Counted from the stretch's first letter, positions 52,630 through 61,286 are shown. The stretch: DNA of 64,000 bases from Paenibacillus wynnii (GCF_000757885.1 NZ_JQCR01000003.1:2294001-2358000), one strand, 5' to 3'. The notes: generated by a model not told the origin, from the sequence alone. Program-made: numbers and translations.

Positions 52630-53151
52630 CTATCCGTTAACAATATTAATGGCTTTTTGTAGCCGTTCTTCGCTCATTGCCGGAACCAATAAAGCATTCT
52701 CCCCAATGGACATATCATCAGAACAAGGCAGCCATTTGCGGCCTTCGATTAAATCAGTCACTAATCCATCACTGATTTCCAGCGCTACTATTGTATTTCC
52801 CATCTTTTGGTCAAAATAAACATCGGATATTTTCCCAATGATTGTTCCGGCAGTAGTTACTACCTGTAAATCCTTTAATTTATTCTTCCCCATAAGAAAA
52901 GTATGGGGTATGTTGTCTGAATCAGCCTTATCAATGGACTCTTTACTCGCAATCATGACTGCATCTTCACCGTAGGCAATAATGTCTTTCCATGCCACAA
53001 CTTTCACATGACTGGTGAAGAAAGATTTACTTTCAAGTTCAATACCCGTAATATTCAAGTTTGAATCGACAATACAGTCGACAATTGTGCCAATTTCTTG
53101 ACCTTCTTCTACCTCGAATACAGCCAGCCCTATCATATCCTGAAGTTTCAT
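52630..53151 (-). CDS. PRC-barrel domain protein (YrrD-like)
   Basis: 173 aa from ATG 53151, with GAGGAG about 10 nt upstream. Two PRC-barrel units are visible: MKLQDMIGLAVFEVEEGQEI to about residue 75 and a second from about 88 (LKDLQVVTTAGTIIGKISDV). The family binds RNA or membranes and includes the photosystem H-subunit fold; YrrD of B. subtilis has no firmly known role. It lies 31 bp after the cysteine desulfurase gene, in the same order as in Bacillus. Confidence 0.85.
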   Translation of the reverse strand: MKLQDMIGLAVFEVEEGQEIGTIVDCIVDSNLNITGIELESKSFFTSHVKVVAWKDIIAYGEDAVMIASKESIDKADSDNIPHTFLMGKNKLKDLQVVTTAGTIIGKISDVYFDQKMGNTIVALEISDGLVTDLIEGRKWLPCSDDMSIGENALLVPAMSEERLQKAINIVNG

Positions 53152-53182
53152 ATCGGTTAGTCTCCTCACAAAGGAAAATACC

Positions 53183-54334
53183 TTAGTCTCTGTTACGTAG
53201 CCTCTTTAAAATAGTTTCAACTTTTTGGGCAACGTATTCCATTTGTTCACTAGTATTACCCAAACCCGTACTAAATCGAATCGCGGAATTCAAAAGATTT
53301 GATGAGAGTCCCATAGCTCGCAATACATGGGATATTTCCAACGATCCGGAGGTGCATGCTGAGCCGCTGGCTGCGGAGATCTTCTCCATATCCAAATTCA
53401 TGAGCATGACATCTGTTCTTACTTCAGGGAAGCTTAAGTTTGTAATATTCGGTAGGTAATGTTTGGAATTACCGTTGATTGTATAGCTTTCATTCCCGAT
53501 TCGAATATCCAGTTCCCCGAGCAGTTTATTCCGCAAAACTAGCGAATCCGCCTGTTTCTGTTCCAACTGTTGTACAGCCCGCTCCACCGCTTTGGCAAAC
53601 CCTGCTGCACCAGCTAGATTCTCCGTTCCCGCTCGGCGTCCGCGCTCCTGAAGTCCTCCATGCTGCCTTGGATGAATTGGCGCCCCTCTTCTAACGTACA
53701 GACCGCCAATGCCTTGCGGCCCATTGATTTTGTGTGCGCTGAAGCTCATATAATCTACTGGAATATCGCGTAGGGTAATAGGCAACGCACCAAGGGCTTG
53801 TACAGCATCAACATGGAATAAAACGCCTCTGCTCGCCGCTAGCTCACCAATCTCAGCAATGGGTTGAACCGTTCCGACTTCATTATTGGCAAACATGATA
53901 CTAATTAGTACCGTATCCGATCTCAGAGCAGCCCTAACATCATCGACACTAACTAATCCGGTAGAATCAACCGGAAGGTAAGTCACACTAAAGCCTTCCT
54001 TTTCAAGGATTTCAAAGGTATGTAAAACAGCATGATGTTCTATTTTCGTGGTAACGATATGTTTTCCCTTCTCAGAAGAGACAGCTACAGCTCCAAATAT
54101 TGCCAGGTTATCGCTTTCTGTGCCTCCGCTGGTGAATACCCACTCTTCCGGGGAACAACCCAAAGAGGAAGCGATAACGTCTCTCGCCCCGTTTATAATC
54201 TTTTTAGCTGCACGGCCAAAGGAATGAACACTGGATGCATTCCCAAATTGCTCCGTCATTATTTTCAACATAACACCAGCCACCTCGGGATGAACCGGAG
54301 TGGAGGCGGCATGGTCCAAATAGATAGGTTTCAT
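53183..54334 (-). CDS. Cysteine desulfurase (IscS/NifS class, YrvO-like)
   Basis: 383 aa. PLP enzyme that takes sulfur from cysteine as an enzyme persulfide. Motifs: IYLDHAASTPVHPEV, the lysine in SFSAHKINGPQGIGG that binds PLP, the histidine of TKIEHHAVLHTFE, and the catalytic Cys in SGSACTSGS near residue 327. Starts ATG 54334. In Bacillus the orthologue (YrvO) gives sulfur to MnmA for tRNA 2-thiouridine; here mnmA is 3 kb away and divergent, with cymR between, so the operon has been rearranged. Confidence 0.95.
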   Translation of the reverse strand: MKPIYLDHAASTPVHPEVAGVMLKIMTEQFGNASSVHSFGRAAKKIINGARDVIASSLGCSPEEWVFTSGGTESDNLAIFGAVAVSSEKGKHIVTTKIEHHAVLHTFEILEKEGFSVTYLPVDSTGLVSVDDVRAALRSDTVLISIMFANNEVGTVQPIAEIGELAASRGVLFHVDAVQALGALPITLRDIPVDYMSFSAHKINGPQGIGGLYVRRGAPIHPRQHGGLQERGRRAGTENLAGAAGFAKAVERAVQQLEQKQADSLVLRNKLLGELDIRIGNESYTINGNSKHYLPNITNLSFPEVRTDVMLMNLDMEKISAASGSACTSGSLEISHVLRAMGLSSNLLNSAIRFSTGLGNTSEQMEYVAQKVETILKRLRNRD

Positions 54335-54429
54335 GGTTAGGTCTCCGCTTCTAGACTTCTTTAAATATAAGACAATCGTTCGGTCTCCTTTATATCATAC
54401 CCTTTAATGAGTATCAACACTTTAGTGTT

Positions 54430-54627
54430 TCAGCCCGCATGCTTCACTTTAGTTGGCTGCCAAGCCAAAATATTATCGATCCGGAAAACACGCGGAGTCC
54501 CACTCGACAGACAGGTTGCCCGAAGCATGCCATCCCGCAAGCTTTTTATTTCGATTTGACGCTGCGTGATCTTCCCAACCTTGTCTACATAAACAATCTC
54601 GACCCTTTGACCCACATGCATCTTCAT
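54430..54627 (-). CDS. Small WYL-like domain protein
   Basis: 65 aa from ATG 54627, with GGGAGG nine nt upstream; the longer frame to 54708 has no site. A beta-rich sequence (RVEIVYVDKVGKITQRQIEI, then MLRATCLSSGTPRVFRIDNI) looks like a stand-alone WYL domain, normally the ligand-sensing half of larger regulators. There is no helix-turn-helix. It is alone between the desulfurase gene and the repeat array. Its function is unknown. Confidence 0.7.
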   Translation of the reverse strand: MKMHVGQRVEIVYVDKVGKITQRQIEIKSLRDGMLRATCLSSGTPRVFRIDNILAWQPTKVKHAG

Positions 54628-54810
54628 TACCACCCACCTCCCAAAGTAAGAACGTTTGTTTGTATTATACCCAAACAAACGTTCGTTATGCAATGGTAAA
54701 ATGAGCAATAAGGCCGGTTAGTGTAGATCTAAAGTTACATAACATAGGGGTCATCTGACGCGAACGTTCTAATAGTTTTATTGTGCTCCAGACTGGGACT
54801 TGTACTCTGC

Positions 54811-55011
54811 TTTAGAGGGAAAAACTCCCTCTAAATCGTAAAAAAACACTTGAAATCAACATTTACAGGGAAATATTCCCTCTAAATGCAAGAAAAATGC
54901 CTTTTTTCAGGATTATTGAGGCTATAGCATGAATTTATAGGGAATTATTCCCACTAAATTCATAGCTGAGGGTTTAATGCTCAAATTAGAGGCAAAAATT
55001 CCCTCTAATTT
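54811..55011. repeat. Array of four phased palindromic repeats
   Basis: Units of the form ATTTA-AGGGAAAAATTCCCTCTAAAT at 54811-54836, 54861-54887, 54932-54960 and 54983-55011. The CCCTCTAAAT-type 3' ends begin at 54827, 54878, 54950 and 55001, giving spacings of 51, 72 and 51 bp. Each unit alone can form a short hairpin (AGGGA/TCCCT). The gap 54709-55071 contains no other feature. Confidence 0.75.
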
Positions 55012-55119
55012 TTTTTCAGAAAAAAGGTCTCACCATGGCCCCAACTCCGAACAAAAACACCCTCTCAAATGGAGGCCACTGAAGAACTAACCATTTTGGA
55101 TTAAGTGCTTCGTCACATT

Positions 55120-55159
55120 CAAAAAGAAGCATCACCCCCTCAGGGAAGATGTCTTCTTT
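55120..55159 (-). terminator. Terminator of the IS transposase
   Basis: Stem AAAAAGAAG-ATC / GAT-CTTCTTTTT, 34 bp after the transposase stop. Confidence 0.75.
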
Positions 55160-55192
55160 TTGCTGTATTTGGCTGCACAACCATAATCCTTA

Positions 55193-56644
55193 TTAGTCGT
55201 GTAGCTTCAAAATCCTCTTCAGATTAACTGCGAATATCGCCATTGCTCCTTGTAGCTCCATGCCTAAGAGACCCGAGGATATGGCTACATCGTACCCGTG
55301 TCTGTGTTTCAGTTCGCTATTCTTGGCTTCAATCTTGTACCGTTCTTTTGACTTGTCTTTGAAATAGTCGCTCTCTTGGAAAGCCATTTGCTCCGAATGC
55401 TCGTCGGACTTTATGCTCACGGAATAGGTTTTCGTCTTGGATCCTTCCTTGTAGCACCCTTCTTTGAATGGACATCGCTTGCACTTCTCTACGTCAAAAT
55501 AATACGTGACCACCTGGTTTTTACCGACACCCTTCTTTCCTTGCCGTGCTTTGCGGATCGCCATGTGGCCGGCCTTGCAGACATACAGGTCAGCGTCTTT
55601 GTTGAACTCAAACTCATCTTCTTTCTTGCGGTTCCCTTGCGTAATCATCGGGTTTAATTTGGCCACCAGTTCCATGTCGTTCGTCTTTGTATAGATGAGA
55701 TTGTCCTTCTCCGAATAAGCCGTATCTCCAATTACCGTTCGGACGTCCATCCCCGTGGCTTTACTTTTTTCAATCAGATCTTGCAGTTGTTTACCGTCAT
55801 TCTTTTCGCCCGTTGTAACAATGGCCGCTGTAATAATGCGTTCCTCTGTCATAGCCAAGTGAGTTTTGTATCCGAAAAAGGACGAGTCCGCACTTTTGTG
55901 CCCGACCCGCGCATCCGCGTCTTCTGCGATTCGAAGCTGCTCCACATCATCCTCCACGGTTTCCTTTAGCAGGTTTAGCGGTTCTTGCAGTTTCGGTACC
56001 AATGGTAGGCCCAATTCGTTTTCGACGGTATGTATGAGTTTGTTGCAGTAGGAGATCTCGTCTTCCAACACTGTGCTGGTATTCTTCGTCGGCAGCTTAG
56101 TCTTGACGGATTCGTCCATCGCATAGAGAGCTTTGCGTACTTTCCGGGCCCGGTCCTGCAGGATCTCTTGCGGAGACTTCTGGTTGTAGCGCGCTTTGGT
56201 ATGGGTTGCGTCCACAATAATTGCAGTGCTCTTCAGGATTCCTATCTCAATGGCGAGTGTCACGGTTTTCCCAATGAGTAAGTCCAGCATATTCATGTTT
56301 TTCAGGCGTAGTTTGCGGAACTTGGTTAAGGAGCTGGGATCCATAACCGGGTCCTCTGGCGCCATCCCCAGAAAATACTTAAAGGACAGGTCATACCGGG
56401 ACCGTTCCACGATGTCCACGTCAGACAATTCAAATATTGCTTTAAGGAGCAAGTATTTAAACATCCGAATCGGGTCGATGGCATTACGCCCGTTATCGAG
56501 GCAATAGTTCACTTGAAGTTCTTCGTAGATAAATGAAAAATCTACAAGTTCGTTGATTTGCCGAAGCAAGTTATCCTTCGGCACTACCATATTGTAGAGT
56601 TCGATGTATGGACTCAACACCAAGGTCTGTTGTTTCTGAATCAT
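55193..56644 (-). CDS. Transposase, IS1182 family
   Basis: 483 aa, intact, ATG 56644 with AGGTGA at 7 nt. N-terminal DUF772-type domain (AIDPIRMFKYLLLKAIFELS; YDLSFKYFLGMAPEDPVMDP); DDE-type catalytic domain with AIIVDATHTKARYN (first Asp), TVIGDTAYSEKDN (second Asp) and the C-terminal KERYKIEAKNSELKHRHGYD (Glu). A cysteine-rich segment (CKRCPFKEGCYK) may bind zinc. It catalyses cut-and-paste or similar transposition of its element. Confidence 0.95.
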   Translation of the reverse strand: MIQKQQTLVLSPYIELYNMVVPKDNLLRQINELVDFSFIYEELQVNYCLDNGRNAIDPIRMFKYLLLKAIFELSDVDIVERSRYDLSFKYFLGMAPEDPVMDPSSLTKFRKLRLKNMNMLDLLIGKTVTLAIEIGILKSTAIIVDATHTKARYNQKSPQEILQDRARKVRKALYAMDESVKTKLPTKNTSTVLEDEISYCNKLIHTVENELGLPLVPKLQEPLNLLKETVEDDVEQLRIAEDADARVGHKSADSSFFGYKTHLAMTEERIITAAIVTTGEKNDGKQLQDLIEKSKATGMDVRTVIGDTAYSEKDNLIYTKTNDMELVAKLNPMITQGNRKKEDEFEFNKDADLYVCKAGHMAIRKARQGKKGVGKNQVVTYYFDVEKCKRCPFKEGCYKEGSKTKTYSVSIKSDEHSEQMAFQESDYFKDKSKERYKIEAKNSELKHRHGYDVAISSGLLGMELQGAMAIFAVNLKRILKLHD

Positions 56645-56685
56645 TCCGGCTCACCTATTTCCCCCATGATACTTAAGTATACAGG

Positions 56686-56732
56686 AAAAAGGTGCAGTTC
56701 CTCCTTTTTGTAAGGAGTAACTGCACCTTTTT
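56686..56732 (-). terminator. Insulating terminator inside the IS, before the transposase
   Basis: Stem AAAGGTGCAGTT-CC-CTCCTT / AAGGAG-T-AACTGCACCTTT, T-rich on both sides. On the minus strand it lies upstream of the transposase start and should stop transcription entering from cymR. Confidence 0.85.
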
Positions 56733-56850
56733 TAAAATCACTTTTTCAGTGGCCCCCTCAAATGCCAGGGTGTTTTATCAGTAAACTATAAATGACTAAT
56801 TGGTGAATCTTAACTCGAGAGAAGCTAACTAAAGCTAGTCACGAAAGTAT

Positions 56851-57270
56851 CTAAATATAGAACATGTAATTATCTGCACGACTTTCTTCTTTGAAGTTAA
56901 TCAGATCCGACAAAGTGGTGGAATCAAGTACATCCGCAATACTGTCACGAATACGAATCCATAGGTCACGTTTGGCCGGGTCATCTTCCTCCGTAAAGTC
57001 TACGGGAGATATAGGTCCTTCCAAGACACGAATAATATCACCCGCGGTGATTGATCCCACTTCACGAGATAAAATGTAGCCGCCATAAGCTCCGCGAATA
57101 CTCTTCACAAGACCGGCATTTCTCAAGGGGGCAATCAGTTGCTCCAGGTAATGCTCGGACAATCCGTTCTTCTCGGCGATGCTCTTGAGCGATGTAGGAC
57201 CTTCACCGTATTTAATGGCAAGCTCCATCATAATGGTCAACCCGTAACGTCCTTTTGTAGATATTTTCAA
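56851..57270 (-). CDS. cymR: CymR, Rrf2-type cysteine metabolism regulator
   Basis: 139 aa from ATG 57270. Winged helix (MKISTKGRYGLTIMMELAIK; LKSIAEKNGLSEHYLEQLIA; SIRGAYGGYILSREVGSITA). It has no cysteines, so it cannot bind the Fe-S cluster of IscR/NsrR-type Rrf2 proteins, which fits CymR. In B. subtilis CymR with CysK represses cysteine uptake and synthesis genes. There cymR starts the cymR-yrvO-mnmA order; here an IS and the WYL-like gene separate it from the desulfurase, and mnmA is divergent. Confidence 0.9.
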   Translation of the reverse strand: MKISTKGRYGLTIMMELAIKYGEGPTSLKSIAEKNGLSEHYLEQLIAPLRNAGLVKSIRGAYGGYILSREVGSITAGDIIRVLEGPISPVDFTEEDDPAKRDLWIRIRDSIADVLDSTTLSDLINFKEESRADNYMFYI

Positions 57271-57587
57271 AGGGGCACCTCTTTCGATTAAATTGCTGAA
57301 TTTATGGTGTAAGAATCCGTTAGTATTACAGGTTTTAATATCTCCGTATTCCGATGTTCACTCTTAGTTTATGTTACCATATTTGTACTTACAATTGGAT
57401 AACAAAACGTAACTTTTTCTCAAGAATGTTCTTCCCGGGTGGACAAATTTGAAATTTTGACTATTTTAGCATCACTTTTATCCTTTGCACAGGCGGCTTA
57501 CAGCACACGGGTGTGTTATAATACATTTTGTACCGAGCATTCTGTATTTAAAAAGCTTTATATTTTCTTATAGAAATGGTGATTACG
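57271..57587. other. Divergent cymR-mnmA control region
   Basis: 317 bp with no gene. An extended -10 box TGTTATAAT (57514-57522) is the likely mnmA promoter; no good -35 is present. A palindromic ACACGGGTGTGT (57505-57516) lies just before it. For cymR no clear promoter can be named by eye. Confidence 0.5.
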
Positions 57588-58706
57588 ATGACAAAAGCAA
57601 TTGAAAATACGCGTGTCGTCGTCGGCATGTCCGGAGGAGTCGATTCCTCTGTCACAGCACTTTTGCTTAAGCAGCAGGGCTATGACGTAATTGGTATCTT
57701 CATGAAGAACTGGGACGACACCGATGAATTTGGCGTTTGCACAGCCGAAACCGATGCGGAAGATGTACGACGTGTTTGTGAACAGATTGATATCCCTTAC
57801 TATACCGTTAATTTCGAGAAGGAATACTTCGATAAAGTATTTTCCTATTTCCTCGATGAATATAAGGCCGGCCGAACACCGAACCCTGATGTCATGTGCA
57901 ACCGTGAGATTAAATTCGGCGAATTCCTGAATCGCGCGCTTCAGCTTGGTGCTGATTATGTGGCTACAGGGCATTATGCGCGTGTAGTAGAAGAAGACGG
58001 TGTCTTCAAGCTTCTGCGTGGTGTGGACAGTAATAAAGATCAAACCTACTTCCTGAATGCACTGAATCAATATCAGCTCTCCAAGGCCATGTTCCCCATC
58101 GGTCACCTTCCTAAACCGGAAGTACGGAGAATAGCTGAAGAAGCAGGACTCTTTACCGCAAAGAAAAAAGACAGCACCGGCGTCTGTTTTATCGGTGAAC
58201 GTAACTTCCGTGAATTTCTAAGCCAATATCTGCCTGCCCAATCCGGGGATATGGTTGATATCGCTACGGGGGAAACTAAAGGCCGCCACGAAGGCTTGAT
58301 GTATTATACTTTGGGACAACGTCAAGGTCTCGGCATTGGCGGATCGGGTACGGGAGAGCCTTGGTTCGTTGCAGATAAAGATTTAAGCCGCAATGTTCTG
58401 TACGTAGTACAAGGAGACAAGCATCACAGCTTGTACTCTACCAGTCTGGAAGCTTCCGGTGTGAACTGGATTAATGGTGTGGATTTGGAATCCGCTCCCC
58501 TGCGCTGCACGGCTAAGTTCCGTTATCGTCAGCCTGATCAAGGTGTAACCCTGACGGCAGGCTCAAATGGGAATGTTCATGTTGCCTTCGACGTTCAGCA
58601 AAAGGCGATTACACCTGGACAAGCGGTTGTATTCTACCAAGGAGAACTTTGTCTCGGTGGGGGAACGATTGAAAGTGCAGAGAAGGTTGTACCTTTGTCA
58701 CAATAA
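57588..58706 (+). CDS. mnmA: tRNA 2-thiouridylase MnmA
   Basis: 372 aa. The start is ATG 57588 (MTKAIENTRVVVGMSGGVDS) with GGTGA 5 nt upstream; an ATG four codons earlier has none. ATP-PP-loop motif GMSGGVDSSV; the catalytic cysteines in NPDVMCNREIKFG (about 105) and STGVCFIGERNFREF (about 200) carry the persulfide sulfur. It thiolates uridine 34 of Lys, Glu and Gln tRNAs using sulfur from the neighbouring desulfurase. Divergent from cymR. Confidence 0.98.
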   Translation: MTKAIENTRVVVGMSGGVDSSVTALLLKQQGYDVIGIFMKNWDDTDEFGVCTAETDAEDVRRVCEQIDIPYYTVNFEKEYFDKVFSYFLDEYKAGRTPNPDVMCNREIKFGEFLNRALQLGADYVATGHYARVVEEDGVFKLLRGVDSNKDQTYFLNALNQYQLSKAMFPIGHLPKPEVRRIAEEAGLFTAKKKDSTGVCFIGERNFREFLSQYLPAQSGDMVDIATGETKGRHEGLMYYTLGQRQGLGIGGSGTGEPWFVADKDLSRNVLYVVQGDKHHSLYSTSLEASGVNWINGVDLESAPLRCTAKFRYRQPDQGVTLTAGSNGNVHVAFDVQQKAITPGQAVVFYQGELCLGGGTIESAEKVVPLSQ

Positions 58707-58710
58707 ATAA

Positions 58711-58746
58711 AACAGCAAGTCTCCGGATGATTGGAGGCTTGCTGTT
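58711..58746 (+). terminator. Terminator of mnmA
   Basis: Stem AACAGCAAG-CTCC / GGAG-CTTGCTGTT followed by TTTTTT. Confidence 0.92.
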
Positions 58747-58770
58747 TTTTTTGAAGTGATGATAGCAATA

Positions 58771-59256
58771 TTATTCCTCTTCATCAAAAAGATCGCCATG
58801 GGGTTGTGCTTCTAACCCTACCTGCGGTACCAACTTCATCGTTATATGGCCGGCTGCATTTCGTCCGACCCATTTTATAGAACCCTCCCCTGCTGGGACT
58901 GTTATGGACATATCCTTGTTCCCTTCACCCTCCCATAGGGTAATCAACTGATGGTCCGCCGTGATCTGAATCAGTTTAAAATCCCCACGTCTAATCTTCC
59001 CACTAATCATAATTTGGGTCGTTGTATCAGATGTGCTATTTAAATACAAAGCCGTGTAGACACCTGAAAAACCTGAGAATTCTACTTGTCCCTGCTCACT
59101 GGTAATTTCCCCGACTTTGTTTGAGAACGAATAACTATCCCCCGATTCTTTAAGCCTATCCTCATTCTCAAAAATTACACCTTGTGTCCCACTGTCACAT
59201 CCGCCCAAGCAAAACAATACTAGTAGGAGAATGATTACTTTTACAGATCGATTCAT
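58771..59256 (-). CDS. Small lipoprotein, function unknown
   Basis: 161 aa from ATG 59256, with GAGAGGGG upstream. Signal peptide SVKVIILLLVLFCLGGC with lipobox LGGC; the mature part is beta-rich (QVEFSGFSGVYTALYLN; MISGKIRRGDFKLIQITADH; TVPAGEGSIKWVGRNAAG). Without catalytic motifs it is probably a surface-bound binding or structural protein. It is convergent with mnmA and lies downstream of the Opp-like operon but after that operon's terminator. Confidence 0.8.
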   Translation of the reverse strand: MNRSVKVIILLLVLFCLGGCDSGTQGVIFENEDRLKESGDSYSFSNKVGEITSEQGQVEFSGFSGVYTALYLNSTSDTTTQIMISGKIRRGDFKLIQITADHQLITLWEGEGNKDMSITVPAGEGSIKWVGRNAAGHITMKLVPQVGLEAQPHGDLFDEEE

Positions 59257-59377
59257 GGATTTCCCCTCTCCCAATTCTTTTCCTCTTTATGGTAAAATTT
59301 ACACAATTCAGCGCTGCTTAAATGTTATAAACGTCACAAAGTCTTCCTAATACTTTAGACTCAAAAACAGTAAAAAA

Positions 59378-59408
59378 GACCTCCGCTCCATACTCGGAGC
59401 AAGAGGTC
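59378..59408 (-). terminator. Terminator of the oligopeptide ABC operon
   Basis: Stem GACCTC-GCTCC / GGAGC-GAGGTC followed by TTTTTTAC on the minus strand. Confidence 0.9.
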
Positions 59409-59444
59409 GCAAGTTACTATCCTATATCTGTATAAAATACACTT

Positions 59445-61286
59445 TTATTCAGCCACAGCTGCTTTATCCGCAGAAACAGCCAGTTGATTCAAATAGATGT
59501 CGCTTCCTTGCGCGATGGTATAATTCAGAACCCGGTTATTGACCGGTACAACCTTGGCACGGTACAGGGTAGGGAAAACCGGGATCTCCTTAACCATTAA
59601 CTCCTGCCATTGTTTATAAATATCTTTCCGAACTTCGACGTCAAAGGCTTTCTCAGAAACTCCCTCTGCGATCAAACGATCATTCTCTTCACTGGCATAA
59701 CGCGGGAAATTATAAATGGCAACCCGCCCATAAAGGCCAGCTGGATCTACATCATTACCTACATTCCATGCGCCTTGATATACATCAACGGTTGGATCAT
59801 CCTCACCATTGGAGCCAACACGATCATAGAAAGTATTAAATTCGACCATTTCCAAGGTCACATTAAGACCTATAGCCTTCCAAGACTGAACATAATACTG
59901 CGCTAACGGTTCTGCGATATCTGAACCAGTCATGGACATAAAATTAATCTTAAGCTCACTGCCATCCGGCTTCGTTCTGAACTCACCATTGAGCTTGTAT
60001 CCGGCATCATCTAGAAGCTTTTTAGCTGCTTCCGGATCAAAAGGAACGCCCGGATTATCATTATCGTGATATTCGGGATGTGATGGCGGTATTAATGTCG
60101 TAGCATTCCAGCGTAGACCATTATAGAACTTTTTGCCGACAGTATCATTATCAACCGCCGCCCACATCGCTTTACGCAGGTTCACATCGGCCATCTTGGC
60201 CTTCGGATCTGGAGCTACTGCCTTTTTAGCGGCATCCCACTTACCTAGCTTAAAGCCTATATAAGTGTACGCCATGTCTGTCGTACCTATAAACTCAACA
60301 TTCGACATCTTTGCATTATCCGGATATTGATCGACCGGGAATGCATCCACCAGATCCACACCGCCAGTTTTCAATTCCTGAACAATGGTTGTTGGGTTGA
60401 TAACCTTCAGAATAACCTTATCCAGAACAGGTGCACCGCGCCAGTAATCATCATTTCTGACAAAGACCACAGATTCACCAGGAACAATGCTTTCTACTTT
60501 AAAGGGTCCGAAGCCTATCGGCTTTTGGCGTACTTCGGGTGAAGCAGAGATTTTAGCTACATCCATACCACCAAAGATATGTTTGGCTAAAGGATAGATC
60601 CAAATGCTTCCTGTTAATAAGGATGGAGTAGATTTGACATAGGTAATTTGCAGTTTTTTATCACTTAACACTTTAATTCCTGAAATGGTCTTCGCCTTGC
60701 CCGCATGGTAGGCATCCATACCTTCGATATTAGTAAAATCTGAGCCATAACGCGGACCGTCATAGGCCGGGTTACCGATGACTTCATGTGCAAACAGCCA
60801 GTCTTCAGCCTTTACCGGCTTCCCATCCTGCCAGTTGACATTGTCGCGAATGGTGAAGGTGAATGTTCGGCCGTCCTCCGCAACTTCATAAGTGGCCGCA
60901 CCATCGTTGGTATAGACGTAGTTAGCGTCCCAGGTTAACAGACCTTCATCGAACCAATCCAATACATGGGAGTCCGGATCTCCGGAATAGAAGTTCCAGT
61001 TCAATGTGCCTTCAAAAGGAGTGTCAGAAACAAGGCCGTAGGTTATTGTACCGCCTTTAATTGCTTCACCCTGGTTTGTTTTGTCAGCTTTGAAATCCTC
61101 AATGGAATAAAGACCGTCTTCTGCTTCAGGTGCCGCAGTCGCCTCTGCCGCCTTCTCCGTTGCGGAAGGTGCTGCAGTTGGCTCAGCCGTCTCCTTGTTG
61201 TTGTTGGAGCTGCAGGCAGCCACCAACATCAATAGCACTAACATTAAGGCAAAGAGTAGAGACTTTGTACGGATTGGTTTTCTCAT
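59445..61286 (-). CDS. Peptide-binding lipoprotein (OppA/AppA family 5)
   Basis: 613 aa. The start is ATG 61286, with GGGAGG 9 nt upstream; the longer frame has no site. Signal peptide (TKSLLFALMLVLLMLVAAC) with lipobox VAAC and a Glu/Ala/Thr-rich linker. Solute-binding family 5 features are clear (NFYSGDPDSHVLDWFDEGLL; FTFTIRDNVNWQDGKPVKAE; PEAAKKLLDDAGYKLNGEF). Captures peptides or similar compounds for the permeases encoded upstream. It is the last gene of the cluster, 17 bp after the second permease. The ligand is unknown; family 5 proteins also bind nickel and sugars. Confidence 0.93.
   Translation of the reverse strand: MRKPIRTKSLLFALMLVLLMLVAACSSNNNKETAEPTAAPSATEKAAEATAAPEAEDGLYSIEDFKADKTNQGEAIKGGTITYGLVSDTPFEGTLNWNFYSGDPDSHVLDWFDEGLLTWDANYVYTNDGAATYEVAEDGRTFTFTIRDNVNWQDGKPVKAEDWLFAHEVIGNPAYDGPRYGSDFTNIEGMDAYHAGKAKTISGIKVLSDKKLQITYVKSTPSLLTGSIWIYPLAKHIFGGMDVAKISASPEVRQKPIGFGPFKVESIVPGESVVFVRNDDYWRGAPVLDKVILKVINPTTIVQELKTGGVDLVDAFPVDQYPDNAKMSNVEFIGTTDMAYTYIGFKLGKWDAAKKAVAPDPKAKMADVNLRKAMWAAVDNDTVGKKFYNGLRWNATTLIPPSHPEYHDNDNPGVPFDPEAAKKLLDDAGYKLNGEFRTKPDGSELKINFMSMTGSDIAEPLAQYYVQSWKAIGLNVTLEMVEFNTFYDRVGSNGEDDPTVDVYQGAWNVGNDVDPAGLYGRVAIYNFPRYASEENDRLIAEGVSEKAFDVEVRKDIYKQWQELMVKEIPVFPTLYRAKVVPVNNRVLNYTIAQGSDIYLNQLAVSADKAAVAE

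Larger units (their letters stand above)
55072..56756 (-). mobile_element. Complete IS1182-type insertion sequence
   Basis: 1685 bp. Ends read inward are GAGGCCACTGAA (left, 55072) and GGGGCCACTGAA (right, 56756), one mismatch in 12. Both sides carry the 8-bp direct repeat CTCAAATG (55064-55071 and 56757-56764), a fresh target duplication. One transposase gene occupies most of it. The intact ends, target duplication and reading frame indicate a recent and possibly active element. Confidence 0.9.
55054..56776 (-). terminator. cymR terminator split by an IS insertion
   Basis: Left arm AAAACACCCT (55054-55063) and right arm AGGGTGTTTT (56767-56776) form a perfect 10-bp stem when the IS and one target copy are removed; the loop would be CTCAAATGCC. 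On the minus strand the T run TTTTTG follows the left arm. In the present sequence the arms are 1.7 kb apart, so it no longer works. Confidence 0.85.

Noticed and set aside
57558..58106. 182-codon minus-strand frame across the mnmA start
   Set aside because: Antisense to mnmA, whose PP-loop and cysteine motifs are certain.
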